This document shows positions 47,290 to 60,436 of a stretch of 64,000 bases of DNA, in pieces. Numbering within the stretch: position 1 is the first letter of the stretch; the number at the start of each line of letters is the position of its first letter. The notes beneath the pieces are model-generated. The model ran no database searches. It saw only the letters and a program-made list of their open reading frames with translations, and had not been told where the DNA came from. The stretch is from Pachypanchax playfairii (Eukaryota; Chordata; Actinopteri; Cyprinodontiformes; Aplocheilidae), in assembly GCA_006937955.1 (NCBI GenBank), contig SSNP01000092.1:1137453-1201452 (forward strand), given 5' to 3'. The translations under genes were made by a program, and so were the position numbers.

Positions 47290-48580
47290 GCGGACACTGT
47301 GTGATTTTAGAAATCTGACTGTCGGGGAAATGCTCCCACTGCACTGACCGGGTTTGTCACTCGTACTCTATTTGACCCTATGACATGTGTACTCATACTG
47401 TACGACTGCTGTCAGCCACGATTACTGACAACCACGACTACTTGTCGGCGTGTGACGGCACGACGCGCTCGAGTGTGAACAATGGAAAACAAAGGTTCCT
47501 AGTTCCTATGACAACCACAGCGTGCTTGACAACAAGATGACGAGCAGGCAGAAAGTTGTTGCAGTTGTGTGCACTGTAACTAAAAAAAAAGAGAAAAGGA
47601 TTTGGGTACGTGAATGGATGAGGAGACGTGGTCGGTATGGGATGTCTATATGTCTATCTATTAGAGGTGGGAAAAATGATCGATTCTAAGATGCATCGCG
47701 ATTCGGTCGTGCACGATTCTGCATCGATGCAGCATGTGACATAATCGTGATTCCCACTCAATCCAGGTTCTCAAGTGTCCTTGTCTTTAAGCTGCTAAAA
47801 ATGTTTATCCAGCACACTTTGAATGAAAAACAAGGAATTGTTTTATTTGAATATTTGCACTTTTAAATAGACAGGCTAAGCCTATGCTATTTGTTTTGGT
47901 ATACTACATGTGAAATGTAGAATCCTGTCTTATAGCTGAAAATTGTATTTTCTTATACATACATTTTTTTAATTTAAGTAATAGGCAGCACACTTAAAAA
48001 TGGTCGTTCACTTCAGTGGAAAGATTTATGTTTTGTCAGGTATACCGTAATAAAAAAGAATTCAAAACAATATCCGACTGCTTGTAGTAAGTTATTGAAA
48101 AATTGAGTGCGAAGAATCGTGATGTATTGCAGAATTAAATCGAATCTTTAGGCAGATAATCGGATCGAATCGAATCGTGAGGCAGGTAGAGATGCACACC
48201 TCTACTATCTATATGTACTGTATATCTGAACTATATATTGTTTTACAGTAGCTATGATAGTTTCACGTTAGCATTAGCCAGCCAATGTTGCTCCACGGGT
48301 GTCTTCTGCGCAGGTGTGAACGTAGAATCGTGACGTAACACCGCTCACACTGTACGAGCTACGGCGAAAATTTCTGACATGCCAGAAGTTTGATCGGGAG
48401 GTCGCAGCATTATCGTTAGAATGTAGCAGCAATTAATCCTTCCTCGTGAGTGTTCTCACACTATACGGCTTACGACCTCCCGACCCGACATCCAGATGCT
48501 ACGATGTTTCCACGATGACGCAACGTGGTCTGCGATGGCAAAATCGTGGTGAAATCCCCTCGAAATCGCACAGTGTCCGT
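47290..48580. mobile_element. Inverted-repeat element with CGGACACTGTG ends, carrying a nested hAT
   Basis: Ends gcggacactgtgtgatttt and gaaatcgcacagtgtccgt are inverted. Sequence on either side of the nested element (47662-48204) belongs to this one; about 740 bp without it. Confidence 0.7.
47662..48204. mobile_element. hAT-type miniature element with perfect 8-bp target duplication
   Basis: 543 bp; ends tagaggtg and cacctcta; flanked on both sides by ctatctat (47654-47661 and 48205-48212). Internal words cgattc/gaatcg repeat near both ends. No transposase. Confidence 0.9.
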
Positions 48581-48645
48581 CCTCCATTAGACTTCTACAC
48601 TTTGACTTATTTAAGAGCATAAATTCTAACTTCCAAAAATGTTCT

Positions 48646-48830
48646 TAAAGAGGCCCTTCCATTAAAAACAGTTTTTCTGAGGTTTCTGTTGAATATTTTA
48701 GCTCCACAGGTGTTCTTACCTTCATAGCGGGTGAAAACAGGTCAACAACTTCTCTTTCAGTTTTAATCTCTCAAACTACGCAGGTGGTGATAAAACCCGA
48801 GTTCTCACGAGTTCTAACATTAATTTTTCC
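48646..48830. mobile_element. Family A element, copy 4 (truncated)
   Basis: Starts ttaaagaggcccttccatta and follows copy 5 through gttcttaccttcatagcggg and gtggtgataaaacccgagtt, then stops near 48830. Confidence 0.8.
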
Positions 48831-51800
48831 TGATATGTTTAGGTGTAATTAGTTATTTAATGCTCAAAACAAGATCTATGTGTTCCATAGAGGTGTCTGA
48901 ACATCCCTGCAGTTTCTCCTGCAGAACATGTGAAAGTAAAACCGTTGTATTTGTTCAGCATCTTCTTCTTCAGGATGTTCTGATATGAAAATGATGTTGA
49001 TTACAAAGTTTTTGTTTCCATCACATGATTCTAGAGACTGTGATGAATCACCCCGGCTGTCAGACCAGTTCTTGAGTTATTATCCTGTATATCACATGAA
49101 AGATGACCCGTCTGAATCATAGTTACTCATGATGACGCGCGGCACACAGACAAGTTTTTCTCTGAACTTTCTAGTGAATTTGTTTGTCCCATATTTTCTA
49201 AATACATCTATAAAAACAGCAGAAAGTTGAAAAACAAACATTTTTCACAGCTGGTACATGACTCACTGACAGCTAGCAGTTGCTAGCGCTAACAAGCTAA
49301 CAGGCTTCTACGTGTCCAGAGGGCAGAAGCAGTGATCTGATTATCAAACTCCTTCATCTGAAAGGTCTGTAATCTGTTTTATCACAGTTAGTTGTTTCTA
49401 TATAAAATTACAGACGTTTGTCTGTAACTGTGTTAATACAGTAGTTGTTTGGCTGTTTACACCATAAATATGTTCTTTATTGCAGCTCAATAAAATAATA
49501 TATTCGACTGTATATATGAATTTACTGTTTTACATTTAATTCTAAGGTGATGAAGATGAACATCTCTGTGTGTGTTTCATTATGTTGCCATTCATGTTTT
49601 TATTGATTAGTAACTGCATTTTTTTTATTGAGATGTCAATAAATCTGCTCCAATGGGAGTGAAATGGAATGTATTTTATTTATTTATTTAAATTATTGAT
49701 GGGTAAATATTTTCTAAAAAAAAAATGTTAATCAACAAAATCTAATATACATCTGTAGTAAGATATAAGTGGAAAAAGTAAGTTTGGTACCTGAGAAACA
49801 CACAGTTCTACACAGTGGACAGTCCACCTGGACACTCCTCTACTAATGTCTCTCTAAAATGTTCACAGTTAACGATTAGTATCAGTCCTGGTGTCAGTGG
49901 TCAGATGTCTTGATATGGTTTGAATTGGGTTTTAACTGAGATTATTCTATAAAAAATCTAAAATGTTTGGATGAGAGATTTTTTTTTTGTTTCTGTTGTT
50001 TTCCACCTTCATTTATTCTGACGCAGTTATATTTACTTTCATTTTATATTTCTGAGGTAATTTTTTGAGAGATATCGTCATTTTTATACCAAAATATTAC
50101 AAAACAGTCTAGTAGTTGTTGAAATACAGTATATATACTGTTTATTTGGGGCTTTTTATTTTGGAACAGATGTCTCAAAAAGAGAATCAGGGCTTAAGAT
50201 TAAGCAAATATTTTCTGTTGGTGACATGTCTGGACAGCGGGCAGGTCAGTTCAACACCTGGATTTTTTCTCCTGTGAAGATGTTGTGAAGCATGTGGTTT
50301 AACATCATCTTCCTGAAACATGCAAGACCTTCCAAGAAAGAGATGTTTAGTGCAGCTGGACGGGTCATCGAGGAGAGGAGGACTGGACCTGCCCCCCTAC
50401 ACTAAGAAGTAGGCTTAAAGATGTTCTTTTTATGTTAAAATAAGGTCAACTGTTGCTGTGTTGTTCGATCATGCACAACAAAAAGGGGGGCGGGCCGGGC
50501 CGGGTTTGGGCTTGTTAAATCTGAAAACCTGTCGGGCCCGGCCGGGCTCGGGCTCAGAATATAGGCCCGAGCAGGGGCCTCTGTATGAGGACCAGGCTTT
50601 GGTCCCCACAAGAACTTTAGAGGTCCCCAGAAGGATAGTAAATATCTCAAAACTGGTCCTCAGTAGGGTAGAAAAACAAGAACACACACATAGAAACTGT
50701 TTATTGATGTCAAATATTAATATGTATATGTTTGGTATCTGCAACAGGTTACATAACAGTTGTGCTTTGAAGCTGGTCTGTATCGTAGTGATTGATCAGC
50801 GAGCGTAACCCATCGGTACCACGATGTGCTCTACCATAAAGAACAATAGCTTGTCTTTTCCCTGTGATGTCACATGTCTACATATTTAAACCACAGCGGA
50901 TGTGAGACTTTCATTGTTCTTCTGTGAAGTGGCTGTCAACACGAATAAAAAGCTTTACTTTGGAATGGTACCCGGAACTTGAAGCTGTACCCTTTGCTGG
51001 CTCCAGACTGACTTACAAATAACTTCAGAATAAAATACAGATACTTGTTTCAAGTGTTGACTCATTTATTCAGATACTTCTTATCTTGCAGCTGCATGTT
51101 AGGATGTTTATTTTTTCCGATCTGCTATAAAACACTGTGATTGTGTTATGTAAGTGAGACTGGACTTTCAGTCCTACATTTCTAAAGACTTTCTGCAGAC
51201 TCTGGTTTTAACACAGCAGTAACTGCAAACTGTGGTTTAACTTTACAACAATGAAGGAAGGCGGACATGCCTGTTTTTATTTATGTCCATGGAAGTTACA
51301 AATAAATACGAAAACTCTGACTGTGTTAAATCACTTTATCACATCTGAGTAGCTAGCTTACAAAACAATACAACGTTGTATCAGCAGAAATTAAAAACCA
51401 TGTGCATGAATGTAGATCCAGTGTCTTCTTTGAGTACCAAACAATGTGTTATTGCATAATAACTAGAGTTTGATGTCCATGTTTAATGTTTTGAATCAAG
51501 TCAGTGAGTTATTACTGTACCTGCTTTTTCCTGTTCAGGGGAGCTTATGTCTCCAGTAGTCATTGGGTGAGAGGCGGGGTCACACCTGGACAGGTCACCA
51601 GTCCATCACAGTCAATTCAATTCAAATAGACTTTATGATCCCGCACAGGTGCCTCTGGGTCCTTTGACCAACAGGTAAGGCAGGTGAAGTGCTTCCTGGT
51701 TAGCAGAGGACCTGCTCCACCTCCCGATCTACTGCTGCCCCAAACGTTCTTTTGCACCAACTTTTTTCTTTTTTTAGTGAAATTATCTCTTACTAGAGTT

Positions 51801-51975
51801 TTTCTTACAGTGTTTATTGGTAATGATGTTCAGCGTTGTCAATTCTCCCTTTTCCACTAGTGTTGGTATGGAATTCATGCCCTTTTCTTTTCTCTAGTCA
51901 TAGTTATTTTGGTTCAAAGTGAAGTCATATCACCCCATCAAAGATCTGGAAAAAGTGATTCATGCTTTTATTATA
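48831..51975. other. Intergenic DNA, few features
   Basis: AT-rich. Contains a GC-rich patch at 50480-50590 (gcgggccgggccgggttt, cgggcccggccgggctc), probably a decayed miniature element, and at 51541-51615 a short L2-tail-like phrase (cattgggtgagaggcggggt). No gene recognised. Confidence 0.4.
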
Positions 51976-53170
51976 CACTCACCTAAAGGATTATTAGGAA
52001 CGCCTGTTCAATTTCTCCTTAATGTAATTATCTAATCAACCAATCACATGGCAGTTGCTTGAATGCATTTAGGGGTGTGGTCCTGGTCAAGACAATCCCC
52101 TGAACTCCAAACTGAATGTCAGAATGGGAAAGAAAGGTGATTTAAGCCATGTTGAGCATGGCATGGTTGTTGGTGCCAGACGGGTCTGAGTATTTTACAA
52201 TCTGCTCAGTTACTGAGATTTTCACACACAACCATTTCTATGGTTTACAAAGAAAAACATCCAGTATGCAGCAGTCCTGTGGGTGAAAATGCCTTGTTGA
52301 TGCTAGAGGTCAGAGGAGAATGGGCCGACTGATTCAAGCTGATAGAAGAACAACTTTGACTGAAATAACCTCATTACAACCGAGGAATGCAGCAAAGCAT
52401 TTGTGAAACCACAACATACACAACCTTGAGGTGGATGGGCTACAACAGCAGAAGACCCCACCAGGTACCACTCATCTCCACTACTAATAGGAACAAGAGG
52501 CTACAATTTGCACCAGCTGACCAAAATTGGACAGTTGAAGACTGTAAAAATGTTTCCTGGTCTGATGAGTCTGGATTTCTGTTGAGACATTCAAATGGTC
52601 GAGTCAGAATTTGGTGTAAACAGAATGAGAACATGGATCCATCATGCCTTGTTACCACTTTGCAGGCTGGTGGTGGTGGTGTCATGGTGTGGGGGATGTT
52701 TTCTTGGTACACTTTAGGCCCCTTAGTGCCAATTGGGCATCGTTTAAATACCACGGTCTACCTGATCATTGTTTCTGACCATATCCATCCCTTCATGACC
52801 ACCATGTATCCATCCTCTGATGGCTACTTCCAGCAGGATAATGCACCATGTCATAAAGCTTGAATCATTTCAAATTGGTTTCTTGAACATGACAATGAGT
52901 TCACTGTACTACAACGGCCCCCACAGTCACCAGATCTCAACCTGATAGAGCATCTTTGGGATGTGGTGGAACGGGAGCTTCGTGTCCTGGATGTACATCC
53001 CATAAATCTCCATCAACTGCAAGATGCTATCCTATCAATATGGACCAACATTTCTACAGAATGCTTTCAGCACCTTGTTGAATCAACGCCACGTAGAATT
53101 AAGTTCTGAAGGTGAAAGGAGGTCAAACACCGTATTATTATGGTGTTCCTAATAATCATTTAGGTGAGTG
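51976..53170 (+). mobile_element. Second Tc1-like transposon, decayed
   Basis: 1195 bp between TA dinucleotides (51974-51975 and 53171-53172). Short terminal inverted repeats of about 26 bp (cactcacctaaaggattatt / cactcacctaaatgattatt, as read inward). A different Tc1 subfamily from 26437-28038, with short rather than 200-bp ends. Confidence 0.93.
52121..53110 (+). pseudogene. Broken Tc1-like transposase
   Basis: Reads MGKKGDLSHVEHGMVV from ATG 52121-52123, then hits early stops and frame breaks. From 52387 a longer frame includes YNSRRPHQVPLIS, WSDESGFLLRHSNGRVRIW (first catalytic D) and DGYFQQDNAPCHK (second D). A TGA at 52861-52863 interrupts it, and it resumes with PPQSPDLNLIEHLWDVVE (catalytic E). 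The triad residues survive but the frame has several stops. Confidence 0.9.
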
Positions 53171-54276
53171 TATGAATGTAGTTAAATTTGTTTTGTTAAT
53201 TCTACATTGAAACATCTTGGCTGTTACAACTGCACGTCTGCTGCCTGTTGCCTGCATATCGGGTCCATCGCTGCCACGCCCATGTTCCAGTGTATTGATA
53301 CACAGTTTGTATTAAAATTCACCACCTAGTCACTCACACAAATATGTTTACTACGATGAAAACAATATATCACATTCCACACCTTGTACTTTATCTTTAC
53401 CACGAATAAATCAAATCATTCTTCCATCCGTACAAACAGAACAGAAATATCTTGACCCCACGTTGCTTATTGATGAAAGACGTTGACTATGACAGTAACA
53501 CGGAGCGAGAGGAGGACCTGAGCAGTCTGGAGAGGTCGCTAGTCCAACAGCTAATATGAAGTTCATCATGTTCCTTCAGCTCTTCCTGATACAATCCAAC
53601 ATGAACCAATAAGATTCTGCACTGTAGCATCAAGGTCACAAGGGGGCGGCATGAACCTGTCTGCTAAAATACAGTTAGCTATAATAAAACATGCTTCACT
53701 TCGACCTCCTTATAGAGCAACACCTTTAAAGAAGACGCCACACAACATGGATATAGAAGACTGAATGAAAAGGATGTAAAACTTCAAATACATGGAAGTT
53801 ATATTTACTTCACTCCAAACCTCACTAAGTAACCATGGCAACAACTTAACAGTAAATCATCATTAACATTTTAGATACATGCCAAACATCAAAACAGTAT
53901 TTATTGCTCCAGGTGTTTGTTCTGGGAATTAATCCCACCTACATTTTATTACTTTGAATTTTGGGCTTCCCATACAAATAAACTCTGGTGTTTCAATCAC
54001 TTCAGTAGCCAGGTGTATAAATTCAAGCACCTAAGCTGCAGACTGCTTCTATAAATATTTGTGCAACATGGAAGCATTTGGAAATAACAGCAACTCAGCC
54101 ACAAAGTGTTAAACCTCATAAATTCAGAGTTGCTGTGGTACAAGTACAGAGAAATGGGCAATTGTCTGCAGATTCAATAGGTTTGTTGCACCCTACGTCA
54201 CGTTGTTAAGACACCAGCGTTCGAAGTGCAGACGGAGGGCCGGAAGTGAAGTGACCTGTTCTAATATCCTGGGAAA

Positions 54277-54500
54277 ATGCATCTATTTTGTGCAGTTTAT
54301 GGTTGTTCCAATCGAGGTAACAGAGAGAAGGATGCTCGTTTTTTAGAGATCCGAAAGTTGTCGTCCACAAAGGTGAAAAATGCAGAAAACTGACAGAACA
54401 ACGCCGGAAAAAGTGGATTTTAAATCTCCGCCTTCGGTCAGGAGGAGCAGAGTCCCCTAACGCCCGCGTTTGCGACCGCCACTTCGTTCTTTGCGAGTGA
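54277..54500 (+). pseudogene. THAP zinc-finger domain with a frameshift
   Basis: ATG 54277 opens MHLFCAVYGCSNRGNREKD, the CxxxxC-N start of a THAP domain. After the run of T at about 54339 the frame must shift by one. It then reads VVVHKGEKCRKLTEQRRKK, W, and PNARVCDRHFVLCE (the C..H half) to TGA 54498-54500. THAP domains bind DNA and are found in host proteins and in P-like and ISL2EU-type transposases. Lack of following exons suggests a transposon remnant. Confidence 0.75.
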
Positions 54501-54574
54501 ATGAATGATGAATGACCGTTAAGCTAATGACGTTGTAAAGATGTGTTGCACGTTTGACGTTGTAGCCGTTAGTG

Positions 54575-55033
54575 CTAGCTACTAACATCTTTACACTGAA
54601 AATAAATAAATAAAACACTTACCCTTGCGAAGACCAAACGAAAATCGTCCCGGAGACGTTTTACTCCAAGATTGTGGACCCATCCACTCACAAAAAAGTT
54701 GTAGGACTCCAAACTTTTGTAGGCTTTCATTTGATGTTTTGTGTAGTATGACGTCTGCAGGACCAGATAATTAGTGATGTCAACTGCCTCGATTGTTGGC
54801 AAATCCTTCGGTTCAGACAAAAATTCACTCATCTTCATGAGGTTTGGGTCCCGTCCAACATATTCTGTGATCAGCTGCGTATACCTCCCTTTTGCTCCCA
54901 GGTCTAAATCCGCACAATAGACACTGACAGGTATAGAAACCTCCATTGACAAGCGTCGCATATTTACTTCCTGCCCTCCATCTGTACTGCGCATGTCATC
55001 CAGGTCACGTGCCTGAAACCCACCTATTGTCAC
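54575..55033 (-). CDS. First exon of a possible ISL2EU-type second protein (YqaJ/SWIM type)
   Basis: Open frame containing DDMRSTDGGQEVNMRRLS, LITEYVGRDPNLMKM and YKSLESYNFFVSGWVHNLG. The last resembles phrases in fish transposon-encoded proteins that pair a SWIM-like zinc finger with a YqaJ nuclease. A good donor (caagg|gtaagtg) follows at 54623/54622, so the exon probably ends at 54623; no next exon was found. Convergent with the THAP remnant. Confidence 0.45.
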   Translation of the reverse strand: MTIGGFQARDLDDMRSTDGGQEVNMRRLSMEVSIPVSVYCADLDLGAKGRYTQLITEYVGRDPNLMKMSEFLSEPKDLPTIEAVDITNYLVLQTSYYTKHQMKAYKSLESYNFFVSGWVHNLGVKRLRDDFRLVFARVSVLFIYFQCKDVSS

Positions 55034-55320
55034 AGACTCTCAAACTTCACGTGGTCTTTAGATTAGAAGAAAAGCAGATGAAGCTTTATGGAATAGAGTT
55101 TTGGGGGGATTAATTAGAGCAGACACTGTGCAGACACTGTGAGCCTTCTTGTTCAGCATCATAAATTCTAATGAACACACTCTTGTGGCAAACCTTCCCT
55201 AAAGAGCTGAAGCTAATGTAGCAGCAAAGAGACCAATTAGAAGCCAAGTCTAGATTCCAGGTGCTGTGTGTAAATGCAATGCCCTAATAGTTTTGTCAGT
55301 ATTGTGTATTTCAGCTCTAT

Positions 55321-56048
55321 AGGGAGCCACAGTCTCCTCCCCTTCCGGTCGGCCCATGGGTCCCCTGGATGAAAAAATAATGAATGGAAGTCAATGAAGT
55401 GATAAAAGTTATTTTCTGGTCCGCTTTGTCTTACACCCTGAATCACACATATGCTGTACCGCAGTTTAAATGATAAATAATGATGTACGTTTTGACGGGG
55501 TCTGTCAAGTGGATTTAGATTTATTTATTTTTAACATTTCTTAATTAAAATGACGACAACTGGAAAGTCGCACATATGACATCACGGCAGAATCTCCCGA
55601 GTCTCACCGCTGCCTTTTTCCTTGTTTTTACGTGACAATGCGGGTGTGTTTTGTACCTGGATGTCACCACAAAACTAGTCGTTTAATGCTTCTTCCTTCA
55701 TCCTGATAGAAGAAGGTGAAGCTCGCTAAACTCACCGCCATTGTTCCTATTCTGATTCTTCTTCTTCTTCTGGGCAGTATGGTGACGTCAATTTTACAAG
55801 ACAAGTGTTTGTAGTCTACTACATGTCTTCACACAAAATATAAAATAACTTTTGCCGCATGTAGAAAATTATCGCTTTCTCTGCATCAAAACTTGTGTTT
55901 ACAACTCACGGACATCATATGTTTGATCCATGATGCATTTCAATCTGGATCAGAAAATAACTTTTATCGCTCCATTGACATCCATTCATTATTTTTTCGT
56001 CCAGGGGACCCATGGACCGGAAGTAGAAGGGCGTGACTGTGGCTCCCC
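55321..56048. mobile_element. Inverted-repeat element with a THAP-like start inside
   Basis: The ends agggagccacagtctcctcc and gggcgtgactgtggctcccc are inverted. The inverted arms continue through cccatgggtcccctggatg and aaaataatgaatgg, about 100 bp. A plus-strand frame at 55638 begins MRVCFVPGCHHKTSR, a CxxxxC-H pattern like the start of a THAP domain, and soon ends. Confidence 0.7.
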
Positions 56049-56552
56049 ATTCTGAGGAAATATGAAGAAATGCCTGCCAATCATTGAGGGAGACCATGAT
56101 GTCTGTGTCTCTTGAGGTGAAGGATGTCACAAAAAATATTTAACCCACATTGAAAGGGCTGAAAATCAAAAATAAACTTTTTGAGTTGAGTAACAAAATA
56201 CAGAAGATGATTATTATCAAGAACATAAAGCAATGTCTTTCAGACAAAACAACATCTATATGGTAAGGATTTTTACTGAAGTGCTGCAGGTAAATAACTA
56301 GAAATAGACTTTGTTGATCTCAAACAGTTGTGAGAGACAAAATACATTCCTGCAAGATAATATAAATCCTGACCCAAATGCAGGAAAATGTGGGAAAATC
56401 ACAAATAAAATAAAATAAATATTTCTAATGAGGCACAAAAAGGCTGATGTGGCAACAACACGAGGTCCTTACAACTTGAGATGCAGGAGACATGAAGGTA
56501 AACATGAGGTGAAGACATAAGTCTCTGAAAAACAACTACAGGTGAGAGGGAC

Positions 56553-56639
56553 TAATTTAATTTAATTTAATTTAATTTAATTTAATTTAATTTAATTTAA
56601 TTTAATTTAATTTAATTTAATTTAATTTAATTTAATTTA
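56553..56639. repeat. (TTTAA)n microsatellite
   Basis: About 17 uninterrupted copies of the pentamer tttaa. The flanks 56049-57840 otherwise hold no recognised gene. Confidence 0.95.
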
Positions 56640-57840
56640 TGTCAAAATCTTCCCTTTGTGTTTCCAGCTGTGCATCAATGTTTTTGTGCATGAAAATGAT
56701 CCGCCTCCCAGAGATCTGTTCAGTGCTGATATTTGGTACAACAGCACGATCTTAAGTGTGATATTGCTTAATTACAACCTGCAACAGGAAATGATAAAGG
56801 CACAACTACTGACACAGAATATGATGAGTCAGGGACAACAAGACGCAACACAACAATATTAATCTCAAGGTCCAGTGGCTGACAGATCAAGACAGAGAGA
56901 AGGAAGTAAGACAGGAACAAAGAAGTCACCACAGCTTCAGATACATGAACTAAGAACTGTTCTGGCTTGTTTACTAAACCTTGAAAACTGATCTACAATC
57001 ATTGTAACTCCTACAACGTGTACAAGATGATTTATTCTTCACTAGAAAAGAAATCATGAGATGCACAGCGGCATTTCTGAGTCGACTCATTTTAATGAAT
57101 TACCTGATCGTGACAAACTCTCCATCATCTGATAGGCTGTAAGAGACGTGATCTCAGAGGCTGAAAACACGAGTGACTCAACTTTGTTGGACTCCAGAAG
57201 GTGAAGAATCATTCGCCCTCAACAAACTCTCAGACAGACAGCTCACCTGTCAACCTGATTACATGAAAGATGTTTACCTGGATGTCTCTGTCATGTTTCG
57301 TCCCTCATCGTGTCATCTGTCTGTCTCTCTGTTTAACCCTCTGTGTTCCACCTTCATGTTGCACATTCGTTAAATTGCTTCATGCTTCCAGACTCTCATT
57401 CCACTCTGTCTGTATCTGCCTGTTTAACATCAATGTGTCTCAACCCTGGATGTCACCTTTCACCTGTCCCTTTTGGATTTTACATCATTATCAGGTTACT
57501 TGGACTCTAAACCTTTTGCTTCAGCCCCTGCTGGTGCTTCTGACTAAACCAGACAGGATTTTGTGATGGCTGTTGTTACAGAGGAGTGAATGTAGCCTCC
57601 TACAGACATTATCCACCTACTAGCATCAGCTCAGTTGGCTGAAAGTGTCATTAACTAAAGCTTTAGAAAAGGAACAGTGGTACACTGAATCAGTGTGTGT
57701 AGGAATCTGTGGATGAACCTCAGAGGATGAGACGATGCTGGTGTTCTAAGTGTTTGCTATAAGCTGTACTGCTGCACCTCAGGTAGCAGTGATGATCTGA
57801 AAGAGACATCAGAGAGCAGATAGAAGGACAATAAAATATC

Positions 57841-58376
57841 CTGAGTTCAGCTCACTAATCATGTTCTTCAGTCCTGCTGATCACACACTGATTCTGATAA
57901 AGACTCCAACCTGTAGCTCAGTCATCGATTCAGTCTATGGCAAAGAGCTCACGCATCTGCCCCGGCTCTTCTCCAGCAAACCAAAACTTCCTGCAAGATC
58001 CTCTGGTCTCCTCACACCATCCTGTACGCCTCACTTCTCCACCCAGCCACAAAATCCTCCGAGGTGTCCTCCAGCCGAACCCGCAGCCGGATTTCCCCTC
58101 ACTTCAACCAGCTGCTGCTCTGTGTTAGCGTGAGCTACTAAAGACTTTTACACACAACATTGCTAGCCACATGTTGGTATATAATCACCACATGTCCCTG
58201 ATGCTTCCAGCTGCTTGACCTGCAGACTCCACAGTACCAGCCTCACTGTGCTGGATTATTTACTGTATTAGGCAACCCAAAATGGTGCCGCTGCTCTGCC
58301 AGCTATTGGCTGGTAGATGTAAACAAAATACCAACGTCGTGCCCGTCAAAATTAATATATTATTATATTTCACTTC
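57841..58376. mobile_element. Family B element, truncated inverted copy
   Basis: Runs from gagttcagctcactaatcat through tgatcacacactgattctg, acatgttggtatataatcac and ctgcagactccacagtacca to caaaattaatatatt. This is the reverse complement of the 5085-5650 part of the full copy. The frames seen at 57861-58133 belong to this repeat. Confidence 0.75.
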
Positions 58377-60436
58377 AATGGTAACTGTTGCATGTTCACC
58401 AGTATGATAATGATGAAGCAGTAGATTCAGTTAACGTGGCTTTATTGACCAGAAGAACATCAGAGAACTTACAAGCTCAGATTCAGTAGTCTGAAAAACC
58501 CTCCTACACCACTCTGACGTATACCGACCCATGCGGAGGTACGGCAAGCCGATTTGGACATAATACCAACTAACAACAGGTTATCTACAGTAACAACACT
58601 GTAACTTAATCTGTTAGTAATAGAACAGAACGGTTTTCTATATCAGATATTAATAACTCATAATCAGGCAATAAAAACTAGAACAAATGTTACATGTGAC
58701 ACTATTTCACACTCAAGAAGTCTGTGATTATTTTTTGGCGACCGTCTGACAGCTTCAGCCAGACACGCCAGACACATGTGTGTAAACGCCAGAGCAGTGT
58801 AGTTCCACACACCTAACAGCGAGAGTGTGTGTGAGAACACCAGTGGAGGTTTACAGTCATGTAACTAGTGAGAAACAGTAAGATTTAGTGAGATGCATGT
58901 ATGATACCTCTAAATGTTTGGTACATATAAGCGTATTGATTCTCTATGACGCAGGAACGTGTACAGCAGTTTTGTGCATATAACCACCGACCACTGTATT
59001 TTTTATCAGATATGTGACACATCTTTCCAACAGAGAATCAATCAATTGTAATTACACATCTAGACAATAAAATAAAATATTGATTATTTGGATTCTACAC
59101 TTGAGAAAATGTTTTTTTGGTCTGGATGGTTCAGCCATTTCTCCACCTTCTTCTTCTTCTTCCGTCAGAATTCACACGCAGCAATGCATTGTGGGAAATA
59201 CCCTTTGCTTAAGTCTGCACCGATGCAGGCTTTGGCGAAATGCTGATCAAGGGTGCAAAAGGGGCGGAGCCAAGGGCACGACTCTCCACTCTGGAGAATA
59301 CGGACACCCTACGCACTCGCGCCCCTCTTCAGGAACGCGCTATTGAAGTGCGCAAGGGCGCAAGGGTGGGTATTATCCTGTGTGGGCGTAACCGTTGGTG
59401 CAGAAGATAACTCCGCCCCTTTCCCCGTTGCTAAGAGATCTCTGTTTATACTAGCATTATAAGCCCGCCCAATCCATTCCATGCATCACAAAAACATTAT
59501 TTTTCAAACAGAATTTTTCAAATTACTAATGAGTAACAGCGATTTAAAATCAGAAATACTCAAAAATGCAATTTTCTCAAGATACATCAGAAAAATTCCA
59601 AAAGAACATAACAACACGAAAAACATGATTTTCATTGGACTGGGTCTTTAAACCTCTGGACATATATCGTGAATACATTAATAATATGATTTGGAAGCTG
59701 AACAACACAGTAAACCCTAAAGCTGTCTATTATAAGAGGGAAAAAACATCAACTACTTGTTTTTATTTGAAAACACACAGAGACTAAAGAAAAACTCAAA
59801 GGATTTTCAAGTCTGACTCAACAAACCTGAACTGAAAGTCTCACTATGTTGAACTTCACAGTATCAAATCAGATTCCAAACTTAGTTTTTAATAAGAACA
59901 AAATATAAACAGAAGTGAATTTATTTATCTAATTCAAACAAAGACAACATACAAGTTATTATTATTATTATTACAAGTAAATGAATTTATTTAATTAAAC
60001 AAGAACATTTTGTAAAAACATTAAAAAAACTTTCAAGAGAGAAGCAACATGTGTGAACAACCACACTCACACTCAGGCCATAAGATGAACTCAACTTCAT
60101 TCATTTATGTAACTTTCACATACTTTACTCACAATGTGTTCAGAACAAGTTTAAGAAATTTGGTCAGATTTACTTAATATTTTGAGAATAAAATTCCATT
60201 TTACAGCCTGCGTCTCTTCCTGGTCACTAGTTTGAGGATGTTCAAGTTTTGGACAGTAAAGATCAACTTTTTGAGAGGGAAGAAGTCCGTCTTGGTCAAA
60301 ACAGAAAAATCTAAATTTAAAAGAGGAAGTGGTGCAGCTTACTGAATCCCCCAGACAGGTTCACATTATATCACACCTACATACAAGTAAATAAAACATC
60401 TTAAAGCAAAATAACACGAGAAGGACTCTAACAATC
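58377..60436. other. Intergenic DNA with a CG-rich block
   Basis: No gene recognised. 59215-59470 is CG-rich (ggggcggagccaagggcac, cgcgctattgaagtgcgcaa). It is preceded by gcaatgcattgtgggaaat, which resembles the ZNF143-type promoter word; a promoter or a mobile element end are both possible. Confidence 0.3.

Noticed and set aside
57861..58133. 90-codon plus-strand frame with many prolines
   Set aside because: Lies wholly inside the truncated family B element.
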